The notes under the pieces: model-generated
Seen by the model: only the letters and a program-made list of their open reading frames with translations
The model's database searches: none
Told to the model about the DNA's origin: nothing
Assembly (NCBI GenBank): GCA_902780135.1
Contig: CACZEK010000015.1
Span: forward strand, 1-64,000
From: an uncultured bacterium
GTDB lineage: Bacteria; Verrucomicrobiota; Lentisphaeria; Victivallales; UBA1829
DNA length: 64,000 bases
Reading direction: 5' to 3'
Part shown: piece by piece, positions 1-9,020 of the stretch
Numbering within the stretch: the first letter of the stretch is position 1
Layout: the number at the start of each line of letters is the position of its first letter
Program-made: the position numbers and the translations under genes

Positions 1-252
1 CGGAGCCTTTTCAACAGGCTTTGCCTCCGCCTTCTTGGCAGGTGCGGGCTTTGCGGCGGGCTTCGCCGGAGCCTTTTCAACAGGCTTTGCCTCCGCCTTC
101 TTGGCGGGCGCGGGCTTTGCGGCGGGCTTCGCCGGGGCCTTTTCAACAGGCTTTGCCTCCGCCTTCTTGGCAGGCGCGGGCTTCGTGGCGGGTTTCGCCG
201 GGGCCTTTTCAACAGGCTTTGCCTCCGCCTTCTTGGCAGGCGCGGGCTTCAC
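1..252 (-). repeat. 66-bp tandem repeat encoding 22-aa Ala/Lys/Pro units
   Basis: The phrase gccttttcaacagg recurs at 5, 71, 137 and 203, giving an exact 66-bp period in frame with the GH39-type gene. Each unit encodes roughly KPAPAKKAEAKPVEKAPAKP plus two residues. Copies differ by only a few bases, which suggests recent expansion. The array continues beyond the left edge, so the copy number is unknown. Confidence 0.95.
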
Positions 253-1839
253 AGGATCAAGTTTCGTCGGCGTGAGGCTGATGAAATACACGCTGTTCGC
301 CTGGAGCGGCATCGTGAGCGTGACCATGCCGTCGACCCTTACGCCGGACTGGAACACCGGTTCCATGGCGGAATTCTTCTTCAGCTCCTCCACGTCCTCG
401 CGGGTGAGGTCGGCGGGTGCGCCGGCGTTCAGCCAGAGCGTGTACGGGTCGTTCTGCTGGAATCCGATCATGAAGACCTTGACGTCGTACTCGCCGGCGG
501 GGAGGTGATGCAGCACGACGGACGCCTCGCCCTTGGCGGTCGCGGGGACGGTCTTGAAGAAGAAGTCCTGGTTGCTGACCTTGCCGCCGTTCGTGGGGTG
601 GGTGAGATCCCAGAAGAGGACCTGCACGCCGCCTTTTTCATCGCGGCAGACGTAGGAGGATGCGTCGGAGGAGACGAGCTCGGTGTTTCCGAGGAGGGAG
701 AGATACTTGTACGCCCAGTATGCGGCCTTCGGAATGCCCTGGTAGGACATGAGCCCGAATCCGCCGTGGAACGGACGCGGCGCGGGGCCGTTTTCCTCGA
801 AGATGTCCGTGAACGTCCAGAAGCTCATGGAGTCCAGCGCCTCGGTGTTGCGGAGCTGTTCCAGGATGAACGGGCCGGCGAAGAAGGAATCGTGCACCGG
901 GTCGACGGGCGAGTAGGAGGAATTCCACTCGGTGATGTAGACGGGGAGTTTCTTTTTGCCTTTTTTCGCGATGGCGGGGAGGGGCTGGTTCGCGCAGTCG
1001 CAGACGTAGTGGAGGCTGGGGTGCAGGAAGAGCTTGCGGTTGCCGTACTGGTCGAGCCCGCTGGGGCCGTCGCCGAGCCCGTAGGTGTGGTAGGTGATGA
1101 AGTCGAGCGGGAGTTTCTTCTTGTTGCAGTAGTCGATGAGCTCCTCGATGAAGACCGGGCCCGCGCCGGAGGGTCCGCCGACGGGGTAGTCCTTGTTGAC
1201 GGACTTCACCGCCTTGGCGGTGTGCTCGTAGAGCTTGAGGTATTCGGGGAGGCGGTCCTTTTCGGCGAGACGCCAGAAGATGTTGAGGTTCGGCTCGTTC
1301 CAGACTTCGAAGCGCCAGGTCTTGACCTCGTCCGCGCCGTAGCGGTCGGTCCAGTGCTGGACGAGCGTTTTGATGAGGGCGTCCCACTTCTCGTATTTCT
1401 CGGGCGGGGTCACGTTTGCCTTCCACCAGAAGACGGTGTTTTCGTTCTTGTCGGGGCGTTCGTCCTTGAACTTGCCGGAGGCGAGCTTTTCGGGCATGAA
1501 TCCGAGCTCGACGAAAGGCTTCATGCCGATGGAGAGCAGGAAATCGTACACGTCGTCGATGTACATGAAGTTGTAGACGGGCTTCCCGTTTTTGTCCTCG
1601 GTGTAAACGCGCATTTCGTCGTGGAGCAGGCCGTGCGCCCGGAGGTAGCGGAATCCGAATTCCTTGTGGCAGTGTTCCAGCTGTTTGCGCCAGGATTCGC
1701 GGAGGCCTTCGCCGATCCGTCCGGCGCCGACGCAGTCGCTCCAGACCATGGAACGCGGCCCTTTGAGCTGCGAGAGGTCGGACTCGATGACGCGAGGTTC
1801 ATTCTTCTTTGCGGGGGAAGCTGCTGTTTGTTTTTTCAT
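1..1839 (-). CDS. GH39-type glycoside hydrolase with AKP-repeat tail (3' end beyond window)
   Basis: Start ATG at 1839 follows AAGGAG by 7 nt and a sigma70-like promoter; 613 codons are visible and the frame runs off the left edge. The fold reads as a clan A retaining glycosidase of the GH39 beta-xylosidase type. The acid/base Glu is in WNEPNLNIFW (E182) and the nucleophile Glu in VYITEWNSS (E304). No signal peptide is visible (the N-terminus is MKKQTAASPAKK), so the enzyme is probably cytoplasmic and acts on imported oligosaccharides; this is inference. After about residue 520 the protein becomes a 22-residue repeat rich in Ala, Lys, Pro and Glu that continues past the edge. The sugar specificity cannot be told; related clan A families are the alternative. 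Confidence 0.8.
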   Translation of the reverse strand, partial: MKKQTAASPAKKNEPRVIESDLSQLKGPRSMVWSDCVGAGRIGEGLRESWRKQLEHCHKEFGFRYLRAHGLLHDEMRVYTEDKNGKPVYNFMYIDDVYDFLLSIGMKPFVELGFMPEKLASGKFKDERPDKNENTVFWWKANVTPPEKYEKWDALIKTLVQHWTDRYGADEVKTWRFEVWNEPNLNIFWRLAEKDRLPEYLKLYEHTAKAVKSVNKDYPVGGPSGAGPVFIEELIDYCNKKKLPLDFITYHTYGLGDGPSGLDQYGNRKLFLHPSLHYVCDCANQPLPAIAKKGKKKLPVYITEWNSSYSPVDPVHDSFFAGPFILEQLRNTEALDSMSFWTFTDIFEENGPAPRPFHGGFGLMSYQGIPKAAYWAYKYLSLLGNTELVSSDASSYVCRDEKGGVQVLFWDLTHPTNGGKVSNQDFFFKTVPATAKGEASVVLHHLPAGEYDVKVFMIGFQQNDPYTLWLNAGAPADLTREDVEELKKNSAMEPVFQSGVRVDGMVTLTMPLQANSVYFISLTPTKLDPVKPAPAKKAEAKPVEKAPAKPATKPAPAKKAEAKPVEKAPAKPAAKPAPAKKAEAKPVEKAPAKPAAKPAPAKKAEAKPVEKAP

Positions 1840-1886
1840 GTACTTGCTCCTTGAGCTTAGGGTTAAAATTACAACCATCCGTTTAA

Positions 1887-1915
1887 ACTATACTGTATTC
1901 CGCGTGAGAAATCAA
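1887..1915 (-). promoter_or_regulatory. sigma70-type promoter of the GH39-type gene
   Basis: On the minus strand TTGATT (1910-1915), a 17-bp spacer and TATAGT (1887-1892). The 8-bp palindrome GTTTAAAC (1881-1888) overlaps the downstream edge of the -10 box and could be part of an operator. Confidence 0.7.
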
Positions 1916-1990
1916 TGCACTTTTTGTTTTTTTTCATAGATTAAATGCTTTATTTTAAAAAAAATCGGCAAAATTGGAAAACGGACCCGG

Positions 1991-2030
1991 AAAAACGCCG
2001 CCGTCCGTTGCGGGAACGGATGCGGCGGCG
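1991..2030 (-). terminator. Rho-independent terminator of the GH2 gene
   Basis: Stem cgccgccgtccgtt (1996-2009) pairs with aacggatgcggcggcg (2015-2030) with a 2-nt bulge. On the minus strand it is followed by five T (1991-1995). It lies 30 bp past the GH2 stop. Confidence 0.75.
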
Positions 2031-2059
2031 CTGTGCGTCATGGTGCGGTGCTGACGCGT

Positions 2060-5000
2060 TTATTTCGGCAGGACCTTCAGCTTGCGGATGAAGAGCGCGC
2101 GGTCGCCGCCGTCGCCGAAGCCGTCGTTGCCGTAGGTCATGCGGACGTGGTGCGTCCCGGCGCCGAGCGTGACTTCGGCGAGGTCGTACCCGGCGGTCAC
2201 GTCGGACGCGATCTCGCGTTCGGCGGCGCGGTTGCCGTCGATCTCGACCGTGACCTGAGAATAGATGCGCTGGTAGGGGTAGCAGACCGCGTCGATGTGC
2301 ACGACGTGAACGCCGGACGTCGCGGTCTCGAAGTCCGTTTCCAGTTCGACCAGCGTGTTGTTGGAGAGCACCTGCACGAGCTTGCCCGCGATGCGCGTCT
2401 GCGAGATCAGGTTGTCCGGGTCGTCGGCTTCGCCAGCGTCCCGGCGTTCCGTGCGGAATCCCGCGCCCATGTTGCGGAGGACCCCGCTCAGATACCGTTC
2501 GCCGCGCACCCCGTTTCCGTCGCGTGTGCAGGTCCAGTCCGCGCCGTCCAGCGCCACGCGCCCCTCGCCGAGCTTCCAGCTCACGAGCGAACCCGGCACG
2601 GCGGGCACCTCGAATCCGGCGGGGTATTCCGCCTCGGAGAGATACGCCTCCGCGAACACGCCCGCGCCGACTCCGGCACGGCCCGCACCGCAGACGTCGA
2701 TCCGCGAGGTCCCGGCGGGGAGATAAACGACCGTGCGGTATTCGCCGGGGCTGTCCGGGACGAACCAGACCTGTTCCGTGTCGCCGACCGCGATGCGGCA
2801 CAGCGGCTTTTCGGCGAACTTGAACGTAAAATGCCCGCCGTTCACGCCCATGTCGACGATGTCCGGCAGCGGTTCCGGCGCGCCGATGCGGAGCGTCAGG
2901 CACGCGAGCCCGGCTGTTTCGCGCACGGCGGTGAAGACCGAATGAGGCGCGGGATCCACGAATCCGGGCATCCCGACCGGCGGCGTTTTCATCGGGACCG
3001 GGCCGCCGTCGAGCCTGACCGCGCCGGGGACCGGACCGGGTTGCGCGAACGCCTCCGGCACGAAGCGCATGGAGACGGCGTCCGGCTGGATTTCGAGCTT
3101 GCTGTCCCAGTCGTAGATGCGGCAGTGCGTGAGGTCTTCGTGCGAGACGCCGAAGAACAGCGGCGACGTGCGGTCGGCGATGAAGCCGGAGCACGCCCCC
3201 TTCACGCAGGCGATCCCGTCCGCGCCGATGGCGTGTTTCAGCGTTTCGAAAGTCTCCGCGTCCGGCATGTGCCAGTAGAAGACGCCGCCGTCGCGGATCC
3301 AGGCGGCGAGCTGGTCCGGCGTCATGTCCAGCCCGGGGCATGCGCCGTCCGCCGCGATGAACCGTGCGCCGTCCGCGCCGGAATCGTCCGCGCCGACGGT
3401 CCGCAGCACGCGGAGGACGTCCGGGTCGGACGCGAGTGCTTTGACCGGGACGGACGGTTTGCGCGGGAGGGATTTCAGGTAGGAAACGGCGTTTCCGTAC
3501 AGGATCTCCGCGGCGGGCTCCGCGGCGCGTTTGCTTCCGGCGAAGAGCTGCATCAGCACGGCGTGCCCGTTCCCGAACGGCAGATCGGCGAGCGGCCCCT
3601 GCGCGAGCGCGCTGAACCCTCCCGTTACGAGCTGCGCCTCCAGGCCGTTGCGGCCCTCGCGGATGACCTCGCGGCGGGAGATGTAGTGTCCGTCCGCCCA
3701 CCATTTGAAATCGGCGGGCTCAAGCCCGGCGAGCAGCGGATGGTTCGGCGCGAGCGGGAACGCCATGGTCGACGCGTGGTCCGTGAGATTTACGCCGAGC
3801 CCGAGCGGGTCGAGCGTATTCTGCGCCAGCACGAGCGTGCGGCCGCCCGCCGTCAGGAAGCGGCGGAATCCGTCGGCGTCGAACTGCGCGGGGCTTTCCG
3901 GCGTGCCGAGCACGTTTTCCGCGACGACCACGATGTCCGCCGCCGGATCCAGCGAGGCGAAATCGACGTCGCCGGGCGCGCGGTAAACATGAACGTTTTC
4001 GACATCCTCTCCTGCTGGCGCGGGATAGATCTTGTACTGGAAACTCTCGCGCTGGACCTCGTTTCCGTTGGCCGCCAGACGGAATTCGAGCGTGGACGTC
4101 TCGAAATCGGGCAGAACCTTTCCCGGCACGTCCTTCGCCGTGAAGCCGGGCCCGACCGTCCGCGCACCGCCCGGTTCGAGCGTAAACTCAATAGAATCCG
4201 TATCAACACCGTCGACCGCGATCGTCAGCTTCAGCGCCTGCGTCTCCGGCGAGTCGTTCAGCACGTCGAACGCGACGTTTTTCCGCGTCCCCGCGAACAC
4301 CCGCGCCGAGCGGTCGCGCCGGAAGCACGCGATCCGGCGGTAGAATATCTTTTCCGCCTCGGCCGCGCCGGGGACGGACGTGCCGCCGAATCCGTAGGCG
4401 GTCCAGGGGCACATGCCGGTTACGTTCGCCATGCGGAACGCCTCGGTCTGGTCGATCCAGCCCAGCAGCTTCGCCTCGTGGTTGCATTTCCGGCGGCTGA
4501 GGTAGACGTCCTCGCCGAACCAGATGGATCCGACGGAGTAGTCGCTCTGCGGACACCACAGGTATTCGCCGATGTACAGCGGTTTTTTGCGGTCCCAGAA
4601 AAACGTCCCGGACTGTTTGCCGAGCATGCCGCCGGCGGCTTCCGCCTCGATGCGGCGTCCGAGCCATTCGGCTGCGTCCGGATACGCGTACAGCGCGGGC
4701 ATCTCGTGCGGATAGTGCAGCCCGATCATGTCGTACTTGCCGTCCGGGTCGCGGTCCGCCTCGAACATCGTGGCGCGGGTCGGGTCGAACCGTTTCGCGA
4801 GCGTGCCCATTTCGCCGAGGCGGCGGTTGAGGTCGGGGCAGAACTTGACCGAGCCCATGAACAGGATCTCGTTGCCGACGCTCCACATGACGAGCGATGC
4901 GTGGTTGCGGTCGCGCCGGATCATCCCGCGCAGCACGTCGGCGAAGTTGTTCCAGAAAATGTCCTCGTTGTACGCGTACATGGCGTTGCCGTCCGTGTAC

Positions 5001-6121
5001 ACGGGCGATTCGTCGATGGTCATGACGCCGATCTCGTCGCATGCCTCCAGGTAATCCTCCTGCCACGGCTGGTTGTGGAACCGGAACGCCAGCACGCCGT
5101 CGTCCTTCCACTGGCGCACGCGGCGGAACACCTCTTCGCGCGGGATGTAGCCGTAGGCGGGCCATGTGCTCGAACCGAGCAGACGCCGCTTGACGCCGTT
5201 CAGGAAGAAGTCCGGGCCGTCGCACCACACCTCGCGGAATCCGAACCGCGTGAACGATTCGTCGCGGAGCGCGCCGTTCGCGTAGAGCCGGACTCTGAGG
5301 CGGTACAGGTTCGGCGTTTCGGGCGTCCAGAGTTTCGCGCCGGGGAACGCCGCCTCGAACCGCCACGCGCCGGGATTGAACGGCGCGTCGTCCGCCTCGT
5401 CCGAGAGCTTTGCCGTGCCGAACTGCGGGACGCCGCCGAACGTCAGCACGGGCGTCTCCCCGTCCAGCACGGCGCATTCGATCCTGAGCCCGGAAGCGTC
5501 CGGCAGCGCGCCCGCGGCATGCACGGCCGCTCCCGTCACGGTCAGGGTCATATTCTTCACGGACGTGACGATCGCGAGGCGGGAATCCTCGATATGGAGC
5601 GGTCCGTGCGCGTCGAGATAAACCGGCAGGAAGGGGCCGCAGTTGTCGTGAAATCCGCCGACCGGGGCGATGGTGTGGGCGATCTCGTCCGTGCTTTTCG
5701 TGAGGTCCTCCACCGCGCTCCGGTCGCCGCAGCACAACTCGAGCGTATGGCGGCCGCCGGGGCGGACGAACTCCGTGATGTCGAGCTCGAACGGCGTCCA
5801 TCCGTCGAACTTGCTCCCGGCGAGCTTGCCGTCGAGGAAGACTTTCGGGGTGTTGCGCGCGCCGCGCAGGTTCAGGACGACGCGCCTGCCCCGCCAGTCC
5901 GCCGGGATTTCAATTTCCCGCCGGAACCACAGGAAATACGGCACGTCTTTGCGGACCGCGCTTCTCCAGCCCGGCACCTCGAAATCCTCCCATGCCGCGG
6001 CTTCGTCGGGACGTTCGGCGGAGGTGTTGATCTGAAACCGCCAGATGCCGCACAGGTCGATGCGGTCGCGGGGTTCGGATTTGGTGTAGGCGGGACAATC
6101 GGCGGTTGAGGTGGGATCCAT
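2060..6121 (-). CDS. large GH2-family glycoside hydrolase (beta-galactosidase/glucuronidase type)
   Basis: 1353 aa, well above the usual 600-1050 aa of GH2. The N-terminal jelly roll has the typical LCGIWRFQ opening and the WFRREIEIP sandwich signature, followed by an Ig-like domain and a TIM barrel. The acid/base Glu is in WSVGNEI (E418) and the nucleophile in PLYIGEYLW (E519). Residues beyond about 700 form an extra C-terminal half: a GATase-like stretch (VVVAENVLGTPES, GGRTLVLAQN) and then beta-rich, carbohydrate-binding-like sequence. There is no signal peptide. A LacI-type regulator gene lies upstream on the same strand with a terminator between, so the two are separately transcribed but probably functionally linked. 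The substrate is not predictable; beta-galactoside, glucuronide or mannoside are all possible. Confidence 0.85.
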   Translation of the reverse strand: MDPTSTADCPAYTKSEPRDRIDLCGIWRFQINTSAERPDEAAAWEDFEVPGWRSAVRKDVPYFLWFRREIEIPADWRGRRVVLNLRGARNTPKVFLDGKLAGSKFDGWTPFELDITEFVRPGGRHTLELCCGDRSAVEDLTKSTDEIAHTIAPVGGFHDNCGPFLPVYLDAHGPLHIEDSRLAIVTSVKNMTLTVTGAAVHAAGALPDASGLRIECAVLDGETPVLTFGGVPQFGTAKLSDEADDAPFNPGAWRFEAAFPGAKLWTPETPNLYRLRVRLYANGALRDESFTRFGFREVWCDGPDFFLNGVKRRLLGSSTWPAYGYIPREEVFRRVRQWKDDGVLAFRFHNQPWQEDYLEACDEIGVMTIDESPVYTDGNAMYAYNEDIFWNNFADVLRGMIRRDRNHASLVMWSVGNEILFMGSVKFCPDLNRRLGEMGTLAKRFDPTRATMFEADRDPDGKYDMIGLHYPHEMPALYAYPDAAEWLGRRIEAEAAGGMLGKQSGTFFWDRKKPLYIGEYLWCPQSDYSVGSIWFGEDVYLSRRKCNHEAKLLGWIDQTEAFRMANVTGMCPWTAYGFGGTSVPGAAEAEKIFYRRIACFRRDRSARVFAGTRKNVAFDVLNDSPETQALKLTIAVDGVDTDSIEFTLEPGGARTVGPGFTAKDVPGKVLPDFETSTLEFRLAANGNEVQRESFQYKIYPAPAGEDVENVHVYRAPGDVDFASLDPAADIVVVAENVLGTPESPAQFDADGFRRFLTAGGRTLVLAQNTLDPLGLGVNLTDHASTMAFPLAPNHPLLAGLEPADFKWWADGHYISRREVIREGRNGLEAQLVTGGFSALAQGPLADLPFGNGHAVLMQLFAGSKRAAEPAAEILYGNAVSYLKSLPRKPSVPVKALASDPDVLRVLRTVGADDSGADGARFIAADGACPGLDMTPDQLAAWIRDGGVFYWHMPDAETFETLKHAIGADGIACVKGACSGFIADRTSPLFFGVSHEDLTHCRIYDWDSKLEIQPDAVSMRFVPEAFAQPGPVPGAVRLDGGPVPMKTPPVGMPGFVDPAPHSVFTAVRETAGLACLTLRIGAPEPLPDIVDMGVNGGHFTFKFAEKPLCRIAVGDTEQVWFVPDSPGEYRTVVYLPAGTSRIDVCGAGRAGVGAGVFAEAYLSEAEYPAGFEVPAVPGSLVSWKLGEGRVALDGADWTCTRDGNGVRGERYLSGVLRNMGAGFRTERRDAGEADDPDNLISQTRIAGKLVQVLSNNTLVELETDFETATSGVHVVHIDAVCYPYQRIYSQVTVEIDGNRAAEREIASDVTAGYDLAEVTLGAGTHHVRMTYGNDGFGDGGDRALFIRKLKVLPK

Positions 6122-6287
6122 GCTGCGGCCTCCGTGGAGCTTGAGGTGTGATGTGGAATTGGATGATCCGGGCGGGATTCTGCCGCCCGCGATGCGTTTC
6201 GGTATACAATATCACGGAAACAGACTTTTTCTATCGCTTTTTTGCTCAAAAGCATAGACTATTTGTACACCCCGGCGGACGCGCACG

Positions 6288-6316
6288 AAAAACGGCCCCG
6301 CCGGGAAGCGGAGCCG
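6288..6316 (-). terminator. Rho-independent terminator of the LacI-type gene
   Basis: Stem arms cggccccgc (6293-6301) and gcggagccg (6308-6316) with a six-base loop; on the minus strand five T follow (6288-6292). It separates the regulator from GH2, so GH2 needs its own promoter in 6122-6287. No consensus promoter is evident there, only a GTTTC/GAAAC dyad around 6206-6232. Confidence 0.75.
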
Positions 6317-6354
6317 CAAAAAAGGATTCGGGGAAGAAGATGCCGGTTTCCTGT

Positions 6355-7380
6355 TCAGTCGAGCAGCCTGAGTTCGGGCGCGATGACGATCTCGGTGCGC
6401 GGGAGCCGGTTGAACGAATGGATCCTGTCGAGGAGGCGTTTCGCGGTCATGACGCCGAGCTCCTCGTGCTTGACGTCGATGAAGGGCGGGACCTTTTCGA
6501 AGTAGCGGAGCGTGTGCTGGCTGGCGAACGCGGCGATGTACTCGTACTGCCGGATGTCGATCCCGCGCGCCCGGAGTTCGTTCAGGACGCCCAGCATGTC
6601 CGCGCTGGTGACGAACGCCATCCCGGTGGCGTCTTTGAGCTTGAGGAAGCCGTCCGTCATCTTTCGGTAATACAGGCTCATCGGGATGCCGGAATCCACG
6701 GTCCCGGCGAGGTCGGTCCAGAGGATGCCGACACGGTCGCACTCGGACTTGAGCGATTCGATCATTTCGTTGTGTTCGTAGCGGCTTTTGAGCTCCGGGA
6801 AGACCGCGATCTCCTTCACGCCCTTCTCCGTGAAGAAGCGCGCGGCGAGGCGGGAGATCTCGCCGGTGTCGAACTTGACGATGTCGAAGTCGTTGTTCTC
6901 CCGGTTCCCGTTGAGGATGGTGTTGACCGTGGAAATGCCCTGGAGCCGCTGATGGAGCTTTTCGCGGAGCGCGGGCTGGACCGGTTCGCTGCAGAGGATC
7001 GCGCCGTCGCAGTAGTCCGGGTTCAGGCGCTCCGGGATGGTCCCGTCCTCGTCGATGAAGCAGAATTCCATGGAGATGTCGAGCTTCTGAAGCTCGCCGA
7101 ACACGGCGGAGATGAAGCGGGAGATGGCGCCCCAGTGAAAGTATTTCTCGATGGACGAGATCGAGTTGAGCACGATCATGACGCGGAAATGGCGGATGCC
7201 GATGCGGTCGGGCGTACGGGGGCCCTGGCGCCGGGCGCGCTGCTGGTAGCCGAGTTCCTTCACGATGGCGTCGATCTTTTCGGCGGTCGACGCCTTGACG
7301 AGGGTGCGGTTGTTGAAGAAACGGGATACGGTTGCGATGTTGACTCCTGCGCGTTCTGCGATTTCTTTCAGATTGGCCAT
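6355..7380 (-). CDS. LacI/GalR-family transcriptional regulator
   Basis: 341 aa, the normal family length. The N-terminal LacI helix-turn-helix (residues 3-55) shows IAERAGVNIATVSRFFNN followed by the hinge region. The rest is a periplasmic-binding-protein-like sensor domain that binds a sugar or sugar derivative. Start ATG at 7380 has AGGAGG six bases upstream and a promoter at 7424-7452. The next gene downstream is the large GH2 enzyme, so this is probably its local regulator and perhaps that of the GH39 gene; inference from position. The inducer is unknown. Confidence 0.9.
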   Translation of the reverse strand: MANLKEIAERAGVNIATVSRFFNNRTLVKASTAEKIDAIVKELGYQQRARRQGPRTPDRIGIRHFRVMIVLNSISSIEKYFHWGAISRFISAVFGELQKLDISMEFCFIDEDGTIPERLNPDYCDGAILCSEPVQPALREKLHQRLQGISTVNTILNGNRENNDFDIVKFDTGEISRLAARFFTEKGVKEIAVFPELKSRYEHNEMIESLKSECDRVGILWTDLAGTVDSGIPMSLYYRKMTDGFLKLKDATGMAFVTSADMLGVLNELRARGIDIRQYEYIAAFASQHTLRYFEKVPPFIDVKHEELGVMTAKRLLDRIHSFNRLPRTEIVIAPELRLLD

Positions 7381-7423
7381 GGCGAGCCTCCTGTGTTATG
7401 GTTGTCGATGCGCGGAATCCTTT

Positions 7424-7452
7424 AATATAGCTCTGAAAATGCAATAACGCAA
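7424..7452 (-). promoter_or_regulatory. promoter of the LacI-type gene
   Basis: Minus strand TTGCGT (7447-7452), 17-bp spacer, TATATT (7424-7429), about 44 bp upstream of the ATG. The rest of the 7381-7837 gap holds only the esterase terminator; I see no gene in it. Confidence 0.65.
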
Positions 7453-7737
7453 ACTAATTTTAAAATAATCTTTTCGTTTTTTTTGAGGCTGTTTCCTCGC
7501 TTCGAGTAAAAAACAATGAAGCTTTTGCCGCGAAAAGTCCAAAAACATCCAGCTTTCTTTTGTCTGCTGCAGCAGCCCGTTTTGAAATACGACACAATAT
7601 TTTACATTCTGCGTAAAAGACCCGCCGTTTTTGCTCAGTCCGCATCGTTGCTGGCAGCGGTCGCGCAGGCTGTGTCTTTCCGGGACGGACGGAAACGGCA
7701 TGTCCGGAAATCGGGCATGTTTCCCGTTTGTGCGGAC

Positions 7738-7770
7738 AAAAAAAGGATCCCGCATCGTTTCGCGGGATCC
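7738..7770 (-). terminator. Rho-independent terminator of the esterase gene
   Basis: Perfect 9-bp arms ggatcccgc (7745-7753) and gcgggatcc (7762-7770). On the minus strand seven T follow (7738-7744). Confidence 0.9.
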
Positions 7771-7837
7771 GGGGGAGCGCTTTCCGGCGGACGCCTGTCC
7801 GGTTCGGGCAGGGCGCCGGAGCGTTGAGGCGCGGGGA

Positions 7838-8815
7838 TCAGTCGAACATCTTCGGCAGGCCGTTGTACATGACGCGCATGACGGAGTTGATGTCGTGTCC
7901 GCCGCGTTCGTAGACCATCTGGTAGAGGTTGCCGTCCTTGAAGTTGTCGCAGTATTTGAAGATTTCGGGATACTTCTTCATCTCGTTGATCATCGGGGTC
8001 ATGTTCGGTTCGGCGACGTCGTTGCGGCCGCAGCCGGAGTAGATGTAGAAGTCCTTTGCGGTCTTGCCGTTTTTGACGACCGTGTCGGCGAGGTGCTTGG
8101 CGGATTCGACGGACTTGCCGCGTCCGATCGCCCAGCAGTCGCCGCTCATCGGGATGAAGTAGCCCATTTCGCCGAGGCAGTGCTCGAAGACGGACCAGGT
8201 GGCGCAGGCGCCCATGGAGAACCCGCCGAAGCCGCGGTGCCACCTGGAGGCGTCGAGGGCTTCCTGCGAGACGTCCTTCGCGTAGGTGTGGTACTGCTTC
8301 TCGAAGACGGGGATCACGTCCTTGTCGAGTTCGTAGTGATAGTCGATGCAGTTCTTCGTGGCGTCGTTGCTGTACTGCGTGTAGTAGGAGAGCGCGCAGA
8401 TGATGACGGGCTTCATCTCGCCGTTCGCGATCAGGTGGTCGATCACGTTTTTGAGGCGGGTGTTCTGGCCAGCGCCGCCGAAGTACCAGCCGGGATTGTC
8501 GCCGCCGCCGTGCATCAGGTACAGCACGTTGTAGCGGGTGGATTCGTCCTTTTCATCGTAGCCGTAGGGGAGGTAGACGAGGCCGGACTTTTCGAATTCG
8601 GGGCTGCCGGGCGTCTGGTTGTCGCGCGTCTTGTACTTGAAGTCCTTGACGACGCCGCCTTTTTCGCAGACGCTGAAGTATTCCTGCGGGATCTCCTTGA
8701 ACGCGTTGTCGGGGAATTCGGTTCTGGTGGATGCCGTGGACGCGCCGCCGATGCCGGCGCAGCCGCAGAGGACGGCGAGCGCCGCCGCGCAGGCGAGGGT
8801 TTTGAGGTGTTTCAT
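7838..8815 (-). CDS. lipoprotein alpha/beta-hydrolase esterase (CE1/feruloyl-esterase type)
   Basis: 325 aa from ATG 8815. I chose this start because MKHLKTLACAAALAVLCGC is a lipoprotein signal with lipobox LCGC (lipidated Cys19); a longer open frame runs back into the promoter. The catalytic domain has the oxyanion segment YLMHGGGDNPG, the nucleophile elbow GFSMG (Ser200) and a C-terminal GGHD with the likely catalytic His307. This is the arrangement of carbohydrate esterase family 1 and related feruloyl or acetylxylan esterases. Lipidation would hold it in the cell envelope, where it could de-esterify hemicellulose-type glycans for the nearby glycosidases. The exact acyl substrate is unknown. 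Confidence 0.85.
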   Translation of the reverse strand: MKHLKTLACAAALAVLCGCAGIGGASTASTRTEFPDNAFKEIPQEYFSVCEKGGVVKDFKYKTRDNQTPGSPEFEKSGLVYLPYGYDEKDESTRYNVLYLMHGGGDNPGWYFGGAGQNTRLKNVIDHLIANGEMKPVIICALSYYTQYSNDATKNCIDYHYELDKDVIPVFEKQYHTYAKDVSQEALDASRWHRGFGGFSMGACATWSVFEHCLGEMGYFIPMSGDCWAIGRGKSVESAKHLADTVVKNGKTAKDFYIYSGCGRNDVAEPNMTPMINEMKKYPEIFKYCDNFKDGNLYQMVYERGGHDINSVMRVMYNGLPKMFD

Positions 8816-8866
8816 GTTGCTTCCTTGGTTGTTGTATGGGGGTGGTCGGGAGACTTGCGTTTCTGT

Positions 8867-8895
8867 ATTATACTGCGTTTCCGCGCAAATGTCAA
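8867..8895 (-). promoter_or_regulatory. full-consensus sigma70 promoter of the esterase gene
   Basis: Minus strand TTGACA (8890-8895), 17-bp spacer, TATAAT (8867-8872): an exact consensus match, divergent from the manC promoter. Confidence 0.9.
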
Positions 8896-8947
8896 GCGGG
8901 ACCGGGGCAATAAAACGGGAGAAACGGAAGAAAAAGTCCGCGCGCGC

Positions 8948-8975
8948 TTGTTTTATCGGGAACGGGCTGTATATT
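8948..8975 (+). promoter_or_regulatory. probable manC-manA promoter
   Basis: TTGTTT (8948-8953), 16-bp spacer, TATATT (8970-8975), 45 bp upstream of the manC ATG. Confidence 0.55.
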
Positions 8976-9020
8976 AAGATTGAAGATTGAAAACCCTCAT
9001 TCACATCTGCGAGTCATTCC

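Noticed and set aside
2033..6109. Open frame of 1358 codons on the plus strand opposite the GH2 gene
   Set aside because: It is a mirror frame caused by high GC and codon bias; its Arg/Glu/Val-rich translation shows no domain, while the minus strand has clear GH2 catalytic motifs.
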